From: Thysanoteuthis rhombus
Lineage: Eukaryota > Mollusca > Cephalopoda > Oegopsida > Thysanoteuthidae
Direction: 5' to 3'
Assembly (NCBI GenBank): GCA_963457665.1
Contig: OY735209.1
Span: 4,457,081-4,521,080 of the forward strand
Length of the DNA: 64,000 bases
A program made the translations under genes and the position numbers. The first letter of the stretch is position 1. Each line of letters begins with the position of its first letter. This document shows positions 38,090 through 48,995 of this stretch, in pieces. Under the pieces are notes generated by a model. That model was not told the DNA's origin and ran no database searches. It saw only the letters and a list, made by a program, of their open reading frames with translations.

Positions 38090-39202
38090 TACAAACCCAC
38101 ACACTGAAATTTCTCTCCAGCATGTGTTCATACATGTTTTCACCAACTTAAACTCCCTGAAGATGCTGATCAACACAAAATGTTTACTACCTAGTGTGTA
38201 TTTGCACGTGTCTTTTCAAATGTGAATTGTGAAAATCCTGATCCACACACTTTACAAGAAAATGGTGTTTCTCCTGTGTGTATTCGCATATGCTTTTTCA
38301 AACAAGAACTCCCTGAAAATGCTGACCCACATACTGTGCATGAATAAGGTTTCTCACCAGTATGTTTTCGCATATGTACTTTTAAATTTGAATTGTCTGA
38401 AAATGCTGATCCACACACTTCACAAGAAAATGGTCTCTCTCCAGTGTGTGTTTGCATACGTCATTTCAGATCTGATCTCTGAAAATGCTGATTTACACAT
38501 TGTGCATGGATAAGGTTTCTCTCCAGTGTGTTTTTACATGTGAATTCCTTGAAAATGTTGATCCACACACTTCACAAGAAGGTTTCTCTCCCATGTGAAT
38601 TTGCATATGTCTTTTCAACTGTGAACTCCCTGAAAATACTGATCCACACATTTGACAAGATAATGGTTTCCCTTTTTTGTGCATTTGCATATGTTTTTTT
38701 GAATTGGAATCATCTAGAAATGCTGACTCACTTTCCGTACACAAATAAAGTTTGTTCCCAGTGTGTGTTCTCATGTAAACATTTAAATTTGATTTGATTG
38801 CAAACGCTGATCCACACACTTCACAAGAATATGGTTTTTCTCCCATGTGTGTTTTCATATGTAATTTTAAATTGTAATTCTTTGAAAATACTAATTCACA
38901 GACTTCACAAGAAAATGGTTTCTCTCTTGTGTGCACTTGCATGTGTCTTTTCAATTTTGTGCCTTGTGGAAAAGTTGCTCTGAACACTTGACAAGCATTT
39001 TTCTGCCTGTTTACTTTGAAATGTGCATTCAATAAAGATGCTGATTTATAGACAATGTAAGAATAAAGGTTATCTTCTTTGTGTGCTTGAAATGTAACTA
39101 CTTGTATATGAATTCTGCGAAAATGCAGATTTACAAACTTAGCAAGAATATACAGGTGTCTTTTCAAATTTGAAAATGGTCGATCTCCCTAACAATTGAT
39201 AT
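38090..39202 (-). pseudogene. Decayed C2H2 zinc-finger gene D (CGSAF subfamily)
   Basis: Read from 39202 leftwards, after an acceptor-like TTTACAG (AG at 39203-39204), this is an array of about a dozen fingers. Reasonably intact ones include [57 protein letters not shown] and [19 protein letters not shown]. Others have lost zinc ligands: a His to Tyr change in NVYMRTH, no CXXC in YLCTESESAF, and a short deletion before RETLSMH. A frame break lies between 38457 and 38493, and another frameshift near 38215 ends the array in relics to about 38090. The CGSAF core and the SDNSNLK helix tie it to gene A, although it is on the opposite strand. A first exon is proposed at 41206-41300. Confidence 0.85.
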
Positions 39203-39526
39203 CTGTAAATGAGAAATAAGCATTATTAAAGAAAACAAGAGACTCATTCATAACTTGGTTTGTTTTGCAATTAACTGCTGTAGATCACAAGATTTGTGTT
39301 CAATCATAAATAGAATATTTGTAATTCAGTTCGACAAATATAATTTAATGGAATATTATTCAAAAACAGGAGTTTTTACTTTTCCCTATTCTAAGCAAGG
39401 TTGTTTGACCACTTTTCACAACAAAGGGCCAGTAAGATGGGAGAATTAAAACCAGAAAAACAATTGTTAAAATGATTTATTGATGCAAAGCTGGAAACAC
39501 TAAAACATGTTTGAATTGAAGACTAA
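39203..39526. other. Intron or intergenic DNA beside locus D
   Basis: Likely part of the first intron of D on the minus strand (39203-41205). Nothing else was recognised. Confidence 0.4.
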
Positions 39527-39576
39527 AAATGAGAGAATTAAAATGACTGTAATGAGTTATTTTAATTCTCTCATTT
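39527..39576. repeat. Near-perfect hairpin (inverted repeat)
   Basis: Arms of 22 bases (39527-39548 and 39555-39576; AAATGAGAGAATTAAAATGA is the start of the left arm) pair with a single mismatch across a 6-base loop. It could be a small foldback element or a hairpin RNA. It ends 21 bases before the ATG of the ORF at 39598. Confidence 0.85.
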
Positions 39577-39597
39577 AGTTAGTTAAAAACAATAAAA

Positions 39598-39936
39598 ATG
39601 GAGAGCAAAAACAAAATTTTAAAAAGACTAACATTTGGTAGAGCACTTGTTCTCTCTGGATTTAAAAATGTCAAGATTGTACAGGAAATAAATTCAGAAA
39701 GGAGTCCATTCCACAAAGCGCATGTTCTTCAGAAGAAGCTATTTGCAGAGTCCTTGGTATATCTAAAAAGTAGAAGATATGCATCAATCGCTGACAGAGT
39801 TCTAACTGAAAATTCACAAAAACAAGAATTTAGTTCATCTGAAAAATTTTCATGGAATGGCAGAAAAGTGCCAAAGTTGCAACATTATGACGATAAGACA
39901 GTGGCTAGAGTGTGCAAAAAGTTAATCACTCACTAG
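39598..39936 (+). CDS. Unrecognised 112-residue basic ORF
   Basis: The product is not recognised. It is lysine- and arginine-rich (for example MESKNKILKRLTFGRA at the start, YLKSRRYASIADR in the middle, FSWNGRKVPKLQHYDD near the end) and has no cysteine pairs, membrane segment or signal peptide. The ATG context (AAAATGGAG) is good. Codon composition looks less biased to A/T than its flanks, which favours a coding origin. It sits inside the intron proposed for D, on the other strand. It may be a small gene, an exon, or a retrocopy or transposon fragment. Confidence 0.35.
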   Translation: MESKNKILKRLTFGRALVLSGFKNVKIVQEINSERSPFHKAHVLQKKLFAESLVYLKSRRYASIADRVLTENSQKQEFSSSEKFSWNGRKVPKLQHYDDKTVARVCKKLITH

Positions 39937-41205
39937 TCAGCGCTTTTACTTCTGTATTCTTTTGATTGTGAAGAGTGCCTGATGAGAGGAGCCTGCCAAT
40001 ATGTGTGCGCAGTACTCTATATTTGGATGGATTACCGGAGATATACTTATCAGAAATGAAAGGACATGTTATTATCGATTGAAATATGACAACAATATTC
40101 ACACAGTAGCATTTAACAATACAAGTGTTTTCGTATAAAACCTTTCATGATTTTAAAAACGAACTTGAAGAATAATTTTTCCTCTTTTTATTTTCTGCAT
40201 AGCAAACTAACAATTCCTCAAGAAATATTCATTCACTTTTTGTTTTAAATGGAGATAAAATGTTGATTTGTTGAACTGCACAATCAAAATTATCATGAAA
40301 TTAATTGTACAATGGTTTATACCTTTATATCTAAAATTGTTTCCTGTTCTGATAATAAAAATTAGTTGGAAAACTTTTTTTCAAAACGTCTGAATAACAT
40401 AACTTGTTCTGACACAAAATGACGATCTTTCTTCAGTTATTTAAAATTTATATAAAAGACGAATCTAGCCACCTTTAGCCATTCAAATATAGCCAATGAA
40501 AAAAATGACCAGTCCTGATGTGTTATCGGAAGGACTGCCAATATTACCTGCACTGAATGAATGTTGAAAAAAATAATGTTGCCAAAATCCTTTCCTTCAC
40601 GGAGAACTGCTAGGTTAAAAAAAATGAAATCTTAAACCGAATATTTTTACAGATAATTTTGTAAAATTAAAAATGACGATGGGCTGAATGAAGAACGATT
40701 AAACAATTTTAGCCAAAAAAAATTAGAAAAAAATGAATTGACAAATAGAAACAGATTTCATAAAATTATTAAATCTCAAAAATTATTCTCCAAACTGGGC
40801 ACCCATTACGTTTTACAATTGTCGAATTTTGTTACGGGGATTCATACATGTAATTATTTTATTTTTTGGATTAGTCATTGTTATTACTCACTGGGATTGA
40901 ATTACTTTTAAAAGTCGTAGTTGTTGTTAGTGGTGGTACTTGATGGTATCCATAAATACTTTTCTTTTCTGTATGTTCAACCAATTGCATTCACTGGCAA
41001 TCGTTACTTTTCCCGTTTTTAAATAGCCATCATATCAGAACGGCATACAAGCCATAAAAATACTGAATAATTTTCAGATTCAGGAAAAAGAAGAAATAGT
41101 TGATCTTAATTCTTCTTCATGAATGAAAGAATAATAAATTAAAGAGTGATTTTTTTTATTCATTTTTATTTCTAAATAAAGAAAATAAGAGAATGTTATA
41201 CTTAC
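39937..41205. other. Intron or intergenic DNA upstream of D
   Basis: AT-rich. No gene or repeat copy was recognised. Confidence 0.4.
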
Positions 41206-41300
41206 TTCTTTCTCTTTTCTTTCATCTGATATCTCTTCCTCAGGGAAATGCAATATTAGAGAAAAACCAGGAAACTATTCAATCTCAAATAAACAAAAAT
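41206..41300 (-). other. Candidate first exon of locus D, with splice donor
   Basis: On the minus strand the block ends AAAGAGAAAGAA|GTAAGTATAAC (donor GT at 41205-41204). It is homologous to the minus-strand block at 56840-56940: GGGAAATGCAAT, TTAGAGAA, GAAACTATTCAAT and CTCAAATAAAC or its variant are shared (given as plus strand). The left boundary is set by the donor; the right boundary is only the end of clear similarity. A plus-strand reading with an acceptor (CTTCCTCAG at about 41237-41245) is possible but is not conserved in the other copy. Confidence 0.5.
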
Positions 41301-42139
41301 GATTTTTATTGCATCAAGTTTCCAAGTATCTTTCGTTTGCGATCGATAAAAAATGTTTTTGAAGAGCGGAGGTCAAGGGAGATAATTGATGGGAAATCAA
41401 GAAAGAAAGATCTGGAACGACATTTTTTCCATTTTTTTTCCAGGAAAATCAAGATCCAATCAAGTATTTCACTTCAAGTATATTAATTCTTTCTTAAAAA
41501 TTCACCTTGTTAGATGATTTAAAGAATGGCAATGATGGCTTAGGTTGAGTTCGGTAACCTAAACTCAACGATCCTACAAATAATGTTCACTTAGCATTAT
41601 GGAAGCACATACAGGATATTTATAAGATAAGATTTTCGGTAAGGAAAATTAAAGAAAAATGAAAAAAACTGTTTTTAAATGCGATTTTCCCTTACTCGCT
41701 ACCTGGAAGGTTATCTGAAATAAGTTACAAAATATTTTTAAAAGTTATAAATAAGGTAAACTGATTTCATGATTGACGCATGAATCAAGATGAGATCGAT
41801 GTTGTTCTCTCATAAATTGCTGTTCAGTTAGAATACGCCTAGGGGAAACCGGGCACAGTGGATCAGAAAAAATAATTGTAGATTGAAGTCAATTTTATTG
41901 ATAGGATTAAGTGAAAAAACAACGATCAACTCTTTCAGCAATGAATAGTTGGTTTGCTATGAAACTACAGATTTTATTTAAGTACATTGTTAAATTGTAG
42001 ACGATGTAACAAAAAAAAGAAGCCTAAAAATCTCTCAAATATTCATCAGCAAAAGTTAGGCACTCTGGGGGAAAGTGGGGGGGTTGACACCGAGATGATT
42101 GCCTGAAAAAAAGTCAAACGTTGTTTCGTGGTAATTTTT
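41301..42139. other. Intergenic DNA, nothing recognised
   Basis: AT-rich. No gene was recognised. Confidence 0.4.
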
Positions 42140-42620
42140 TTTTCTAATGAAGCATCTGTTTGTCCACACCATAACCTCCCCTGCGTCATAGTTACAGGTC
42201 CACACCACATGATATTGCCAAAAGTTACTGTCTGTCCACATATCTCCAAAAGTTATCGCTAAATTAAATTGAAATTCTGTGGAAGGGTGAGCAACGGAGG
42301 TGGGGGTAAGTTGGTTGAATTTTGGGGTGGATCAAGAAATGTCTTTTTGATTGAGAGATATTTTTCCATCAAGTTCCTACTATTTTGTATATGCTCATGA
42401 TTCTTCACACTATATCTCCAAGAGTTCTAAATGAATTTCAATGTAGTTTTGTGAAATCGTGGACATTACAGAACAAAAGAAATGATTGAATTTTGGTACC
42501 ATGCATAAATACATCCCACTATGCCTTAGTTTTATCTCCACACAACATATCACCAAAAGTTCATTACTATCCACACAATATCTCCCAAAGTTCTCAATGA
42601 AAATTTGAGGAAGGGTAGTG
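42140..42620 (+). repeat. Dispersed repeat family T, several units
   Basis: Repeated phrases such as TCCACACAAYATATC, TCTCCAAAAGTT and GGAAGGGTGAGCAACGGAGG occur several times here, with partial copies at 51945-52090 and, inverted, at 56290-56490. They resemble the tail of an old retroelement, but the family is not certain. Confidence 0.5.
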
Positions 42621-44069
42621 AAGAGGGAAGAAAATGAATGTCAGAGGGAATTATGATAATCACTGAATAGATCTTTATCTGGTCTTCTTCATTGTGCAGG
42701 CTGTGATGGATTCCCCAAATGTTTTATGGAGATCTTTCTCAAGGCAGCAGATCCCTTTTCTATCACCATAACACTGCTAGAATGATGTGGACCATAGTTG
42801 CATCAGTTTCCTTTAAAGAGGGTGTGAAGGCTAAGTCTAAATTCATCTTCAAATGCTTGAAAAAAAAAGTGTAACCTTGAGTCTTTGGAGAGTGTTACAT
42901 ATTCAATCAAGATAGTGCACACATCCAATATTACCAAGACATAGAGCATAGAGACAAGCACATCCATCCCATGGATTTTACCACCTGATCCAGTATGGAG
43001 TAGTTGCTAGCCAGTACACTCATGTCAACTACAGCCATCCTTGATAATCTATGTCTCGGCTTGAGATACATAGAATGGTCTAGGAGGCAATAAGCACCCC
43101 AGGTGGCATCACTCACTCAAAAACTCGGAAGAAACTGCACACATATACTGAGAAAAGTCAACCCGAAGAATATGGAAATTAGAAGCTTGTGGGAAGATCT
43201 TGATCTGGAAGGAGAGGACGATAGACTGAGGTTTCCATGGGGGAGGCAACCGGTCAAAAAGTTAGCATGTAGGTCAGGTAGACATTTCTCAAAACATAGA
43301 CATGAACAGACTGGATGTTATGTGCATGAGAGGGGATGTGCGTGCTCCCCTAGGACAAAACTAGACATACATTAAAGAACATAATACCAGAAGGCCAGAG
43401 GATACAAAGCCAAAATATTGTGAAACAAACAACAAAGAAGAGGATATTAGTTTGAACAAACTATACACAATGATCCAATAAAGTCATAAGACACATTTCT
43501 ATCACAACTGCTAAACAGAATTTATAAATTTCTTCTAATCACAAAACTTAAACAACCGTCTTAATCACTATTAATGGACAGTGACACATATTGTCTTCTC
43601 TGGGAAAGCTAATGTACAATAACATCATTTCAAATATATTGCTCGACTGAAAACTTCAGTCAAGCTTTCAAACAGTTTTATTACTATCTATATCTTCATA
43701 ATAGATGTCAGAAGTTACCATATATTTCTGCAGGTAAGACACTTGAAACATCCAATGAACATCCCACAAGATGGGATAATCTGATAGACAAGATGCAAAT
43801 ATATTGATATTTATGATAATAATAGAATTAGCTCAGTCAGAATATATAGATCCACACCCATCATTTTTTATTTGAAACACAAAAAATATGAAAAAATCAA
43901 TAGGATTATGGTTTGTTATCAATGGTAATTTTCATGAATATCAAGTGGACTTCTGCAAAAGATTACAGCCACAAACATTCTAGGGCATTTATAATCTCTC
44001 AGCTTCATTTATATGGCTTTTCAAATCAGATATTTTTTGCTAAATTTTTTTTTCCAGTATGAATTCTTT
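42621..44069. other. Intergenic DNA 3' of gene E
   Basis: ORFs at 42931-43116 (minus) and 43103-43375 (plus) have a less AT-rich composition, so an old element may be present, but no protein family was recognised. Confidence 0.4.
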
Positions 44070-44419
44070 TATTCACAGCATGGACTCTGACTTCTTCATA
44101 AAAAGTGATGCAAAGACTTCACAAGAGTATGTTTTATGTTTAATATCTGTCACAGTATTTGTTGAAGCATCATATACTTGACAAAAACATGGTTTGTCTC
44201 CAGTATATGATCCCATATGGGGCACCTAATGAGATACTTGTTAACATGAAGACTGAAAATTGCAAGAATATGTCACACTAAATTGGATTCAGAAAAAAAG
44301 ATTCACACATTTCACAAGAATATGGTATCTCTCCAGGGCATATTTCCATATGCTGTGCTAAATAAGATTTTAATAAATAAGCAGACCAAAGCATTTTACA
44401 AGTGTGTAAAAGATTAATA
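44070..44419 (-). pseudogene. Relic fingers downstream of gene E
   Basis: After the stop of E, decayed finger pieces remain. Plus-strand signatures of fingers, such as CTTCACAAGAGTATG at 44118 and TTTCACAAGAATATGG at 44307, still occur. The spacer ATTTTAATAAATAAGCAGACC at 44367-44387 is also found downstream of locus F (53367-53387). They likely form the 3' UTR of E. Confidence 0.6.
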
Positions 44420-45199
44420 TCATTTCTTCTCAGAGTGTGTCCGCATATGTTGCTTCAAATATGATTTCTTCGTAAAGGAGGCATGACACACTTCACATGG
44501 ATATAGTTTCTCCTTGGTGTGCCTTTGCATATGTCTATTCAAATTTGACTTCTGTGCAAAAGAACAGCCACATTCTTCACAAGAATATGGTTTCTCTCCA
44601 GTATGTGTTCTCATATGTTCAATTAAATGTGAATTCACTGAAAATGAAGAGCCACACACTCCACAAGAATATGGCTTCTCTCCAGTGTGTGTTCGTATAT
44701 GCCCCAACAAATGTTCTTTTCGTGAAAAAGAGGAGTCACACACTTCACATGAATATGGTTTCTCTCCAGTGTGCGTTTGCATATGTCTGATCAATTGTGA
44801 ATTCACTGGAAAGGAAGAGTCACACACTTCACAAGAATATGGCTTTTCTCCAGTATGTGATCGCATATGTTTGTCCAAATGTGACTTCTGTGAAAAAGAA
44901 GAGTTGCACACTTCACAAGAATATGGTTTTTCTCCAGTGTGTGTTCGCATATGTCTGTTCAATTTTGACTTCTCTGAAAAAGAAGAGCCACATAATTCAC
45001 AAGAATATGGCTTCTCTCCAGTGTGTGTTCGCATATGAACCAACAAATATGATTTCTCTGTAAAGGAAAAACCACACACTTCACAATAATATGGTTTCTC
45101 TTCAGTATGGGTTTTCAAGTGTTTCTTGAAATTTGAACTATTAGACAACTGACAACTACAAGTTTTACAAATGAATTTTTTTTCAGAGTAATTTTCCAT
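44420..45199 (-). CDS. C2H2 zinc-finger protein E, leader finger plus 8 fingers (CGSSF subfamily)
   Basis: The 259-residue product starts MENYSEKKF and has an intact divergent leader finger, CKTCSCQLSNSSNFKKHLKTH (residues 11-31), then eight 28-residue C2H2 fingers with TGEKPYSC linkers and helices such as SEKSKLNR, SQKSHLDK, PVNSQLIR and SRKEHLLG. It ends HSEKK then TGA at a linker. A nuclear DNA-binding role is inferred from the family; the target is unknown, and no accessory domain is present. This is the best-preserved example of the shared leader, so it was used to pick starts for C and F. The upstream exon part (45200-45507) carries a relic finger and an acceptor (AG at 45508-45509); a first exon is proposed at 47937-48008. 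The gene has no internal stop or frameshift, unlike its neighbour F. Confidence 0.92.
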   Translation of the reverse strand: MENYSEKKFICKTCSCQLSNSSNFKKHLKTHTEEKPYYCEVCGFSFTEKSYLLVHMRTHTGEKPYSCELCGSSFSEKSKLNRHMRTHTGEKPYSCEVCNSSFSQKSHLDKHMRSHTGEKPYSCEVCDSSFPVNSQLIRHMQTHTGEKPYSCEVCDSSFSRKEHLLGHIRTHTGEKPYSCGVCGSSFSVNSHLIEHMRTHTGEKPYSCEECGCSFAQKSNLNRHMQRHTKEKLYPCEVCHASFTKKSYLKQHMRTHSEKK

Positions 45200-45507
45200 A
45201 ATTTACTTTTTTGAGGTCATGAAAAAAATTAAACAGTCTAATTTACCAATTTATGAAAGTTCCTAATATTTCATGAAAAGGAAGATCCATACATTACAAA
45301 TGAATTAAATTTTTTTCCCAGTTTGTGATCGCATATATGGCCTCAAAAAAAAGTAAGAAAGTCATCCACTCCACAAAAATATTGTCTCCAGAAGTTTTTT
45401 TAAAATGTTGCCCATGATTTCATGAAAAGAATTTCTCTTTGATGGGAGTTTTTAAGTTTTTCTTTTTTAAACTGAACAGTCAGACAATATGATTCTTAGC
45501 TGGAACA
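45200..45507 (-). other. 5' part of the main exon of gene E
   Basis: Begins after TTTTTCTTACAG on the minus strand and opens with ATGTTCCAGC..GAATCATATTGTCTGA, homologous to 55479-55440 at locus F (both contain a TCTGACTGTTCAGTTT or TCTAATAGTTCAATTT block). A relic finger lies at 45265-45345. The leader ATG of E follows at 45199. Confidence 0.55.
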
Positions 45508-47936
45508 TCTGTAAGAAAAAGAAAAAAAAACTGAAGTTAAATAATGCATAATAATTCAAAAAACTAATTAGATTATATTAATTCACTTTTTGTTTCAATA
45601 GGCTCAGCAGCATCCAATTTTTTTTATAAAATTCCTTTTATCATGATCTGACTTTCTTCAGGGTGAGGTAATAGGAATTTTTCTGAGGGTAGGGAAGGCA
45701 TCAATAAAGTGTTTTGCTGGAATGTCTTTATCAAACAATTTTGGGTGGGGGCTATTCCTAGATTCAAACAATGCTGTTGACCATTTTTTCAAGACATAAT
45801 CCTGTCGTCTAGAGGGCAATGGATGTGCTTTTTTTTTTTCTACATCCGTACAAATAGTTGTGTACAAACATTGCAATCTTGAAATTGAAAGAAGGGCATA
45901 TAACTCTTTTTGGTTCTGAAGGGAAACAGTTAGCTCCTTTGATTTGTTAATCAGTGAGACAAAATGAAAAAATTTTCATGTTATGGAATAAAATGAGGAG
46001 CCAAAGTTTTGAGCATAAATGAGATGGAAAGGTTTATAATAAAAAGATAACTTTTGGGCAGATTGCAGCAATTATAAAAGATCCAGTTTCAATAAGTTGT
46101 CTTAAGAGAAGATACTTGCCAGCACAAATTGAGAGAGGAAAGTAACTGAGCAAATCCACTGGTAATTAAAAAAGAATCACTCGCAGAAGTAAAAAAACAA
46201 ATTTCAATATAGTGAAGAAGAAAAAATTTTGAGTGGGACATTATGTGGTCATTATGGATTAATTTATTTATAAAAAAGAATATATTGAAAGATGAAATTG
46301 TGGAAATAGTCTGTATGTCAATCAACCCATTGTCCATATTCAACCAATGAAATCTCTATAAAACATAATGTGATAATTTTTTTAAATTAAAATATATTGA
46401 AGACGTTGGCATTGGGGGAAAAAATATTCAAAATTATTTTTTAGAAAAGTTCATTTAGCTAGACCTGAATTCATAGACATTTTTTCAAAAACTTGAGAAT
46501 GATTCTTTTCATTGGTTACTAGGGAAACTTTGTTATAAAATAAATGTGTGCTTTCATAATCGTGAAATGTAAGTTGAACAAAATCCTTGTTTTAGAGATT
46601 TTTATTGGAATTAAATACTGAATTATACAAATTTTAGTTTTTTCATCTTTGTTGCAAGAAAAGACAGAATTTTCATTATGCTTTCAAAATGCTGTCAAAG
46701 ATTTTTCAAAAGTGTATGATCATTGCTAATATTCTCTCATTGATTACTTTGTTGAGCCTTTTATAATAATAAGTCCATAAGTTTCTATCATTGAATACCT
46801 AGATTCTTTTAGAAACAATAAAATCTTCCTTAATTTGAAGACTTTCCATTGGGAAACAACATCTGTAGAAATAGAGGTAAAAAATAAACAAAGTATTAAC
46901 TAAAATCAAAATAATAAATTTTTTTTTTGCTCAAATCCATGGGAATTTTTAGATATGTCCACACAGCTCTATGAAATGCTTTTCTGTCAGTCAGTCAATC
47001 CCAGTTAACTTGAACAACAGAAATAGGAATGAAGGAAGAGGTGTGATGTCATTAAAAGGCAAGATATCATTTGAAAGTGTACCCTCTATTCGAATCAATT
47101 CTTTTTAGCAGTAGCAGCAGATCTCATAATAGAATAAGCAAGGTCTGCATAAAAGCTAAAAATGGCCATACTTGATTTATATGGAAAACTATACTTGCAG
47201 AATATTTCCATATCAGAATATTTTAGAAGTATGAGAATCGACTGACAGAAGAAATACTGCTCGCTCTTCTTTCTCCTCCTGTTACCACGGACGGTGGACG
47301 CATCGTTGAACTTATGGTTTTTGTTTTAATGCAATTAAAAATAAGAGCAAGATTACCAAATTTCAATTATCTCGCTTGATATTTCCAAATATCAAGAAAC
47401 CACAAGGGACATGGTTATTACTTGATAAAAAAAAAAGATAGTTTGTGTTTTTTCATTCATAAGATAATTTTTCATAGAAACTTTGACTGAAAAAGAAAGT
47501 GAATAACTTGGAAAATCTTGCCCAAAGCAAAGATAAGATATTTCATCGGTATTTTCTATATCTAAAGAACAAAGTAAGGTTTTGTAACAGTTGAAAAAAA
47601 GACTCTTTTTTCCTGAATTTCTAATTGGTTTGAATCAGCAACTAAACCCTGAAAACTACTCGGAAATATAGATTTTTTATGTCCACAAAAAAAACAAAAA
47701 AACAATTAAACACAAGAAGGAAAGAAAATAAAGAGGAAAGTTGATGACCGAATTATTAAACTATCGCTAATGTTATTCAATCATTCCACATGGATTATAA
47801 CGATAAACAACAAAGTAACTAAATTAATGTATTAAATATGAGTTAATTGCGATCGAATATGAATCGGTCATCATCAAGACTGAGTTTGTTATTATTTATT
47901 CGAGTTAATCGGTAAAATAAAACTTTACGTACTTAC
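45508..47936 (-). other. Candidate intron 1 of gene E
   Basis: From the donor GTAAGTACGT (GT at 47936-47935) to the acceptor TTTCTTACAG (AG at 45509-45508). No gene was recognised inside. A short block related to 38005-38070 lies at 47270-47330. Confidence 0.5.
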
Positions 47937-48008
47937 AAGATAGTCGAATGCGTAAACTCTGGGGGTTTGTGTATTTAAAAAAGATTGGATGGATTAGGAT
48001 TAACTGTG
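47937..48008 (-). other. Candidate non-coding first exon of gene E, with splice donor
   Basis: Read on the minus strand it runs CAGTTAATCCTAATCCATCC, continues through an ACAAACCCCCAGAG segment and ends ACTATCTT|GTAAGTACGT. The block aligns along its length with 22896-22965 on the plus strand, donor included, so the two are paralogous first exons. No coding potential is apparent. No TATA box is seen at the equivalent upstream distance. Confidence 0.65.
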
Positions 48009-48739
48009 ATAATCTATTCAATGCTTTGGGGCCATGATGTTTACATCGCGTCCATTTTGTGGTAGATGACTTTTAGTGTTGCCAAATCTATTTATTTTTT
48101 TACATCAAGAATCGGGGTCGCCAGATTGTTCAGTCAGTTAAGCTCCTCGGCGAAAACACACAAAATGGCCAAAAGCGACAATTGTTTTGTCTGTAAAAGC
48201 AAATATTTTTTCATTTATCTTTATTCGATAGACTCTTGTGAATCATTAATTTTCAAACTGCTATTTACCTTCTTGACTTACCAGTTGGGTTACATCGCCT
48301 GAGTTATTGAAAGGTGCGAGAAAGTTCTGAAAAATTAAGGTTATGGCGTGGAGAATAATAGTACGTACATGGTATAAAATGCTTTTAGTAATAACGAATG
48401 ATTGTTTATGAAACATTGCCATATTGAAGTGCACACCAAAATTAGAAATTTCATTTTCAAAAACCACAGCAACAAAGTCAAGAAGGCCAAAAATTAAAAT
48501 GTAGCCGAACCATAAAGTTCGTGGTCAAAATAATGTTTTCAAAACAGCTAGATTTATCAATTTTAGCCATAAAATAGCAACTCTCTTCAGAATTGAGTCA
48601 AAAACATCCAGCTATATATCATTACATTTCAAGCTCTACTCTAAATCAATATTTAATGTTGATTTTACCGGGCACTTGAAGACATAAACCCATTACACAT
48701 CAGTTATTGTATTATATCATATTGTATTCCCAATTTGTA

Positions 48740-48740
<1 letters not shown>
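48009..48740. other. Upstream region of gene E
   Basis: AT-rich. No separate gene was recognised. It should contain the promoter of E if the first exon is correct. Confidence 0.4.
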
Positions 48741-48821
<81 letters not shown>

Positions 48822-48854
48822 AATACATCGAAACAACTGTCTGTGGATGACACA

Positions 48855-48898
<44 letters not shown>

Positions 48899-48943
48899 AT
48901 AATACATCGAAACAACTGTGGATGACACAATAATATATATATA

Positions 48944-48993
<50 letters not shown>
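48741..48993. repeat. Compound (TA)n(TG)n microsatellite with a duplicated unit
   Basis: Three (TA)n tracts are separated by two copies of a unit (TG)n + TAATACATCGAAACAACTG + GGATGACACAA (48803-48856 and 48880-48931). The first copy has an extra TCTG. The array is thus a minisatellite with dinucleotide tracts inside the unit. Confidence 0.95.

Positions 48994-48995
<2 letters not shown>

Noticed and set aside
41193-41486. 97-codon plus-strand ORF
   Set aside because: It lies across the block shared with 56840-56940, whose conserved feature is a minus-strand splice donor; the frame is not kept in the other copy.
42931-43375. Two overlapping ORFs on opposite strands
   Set aside because: Composition hints at an old element, but no motif or family could be recognised, so no gene is called.
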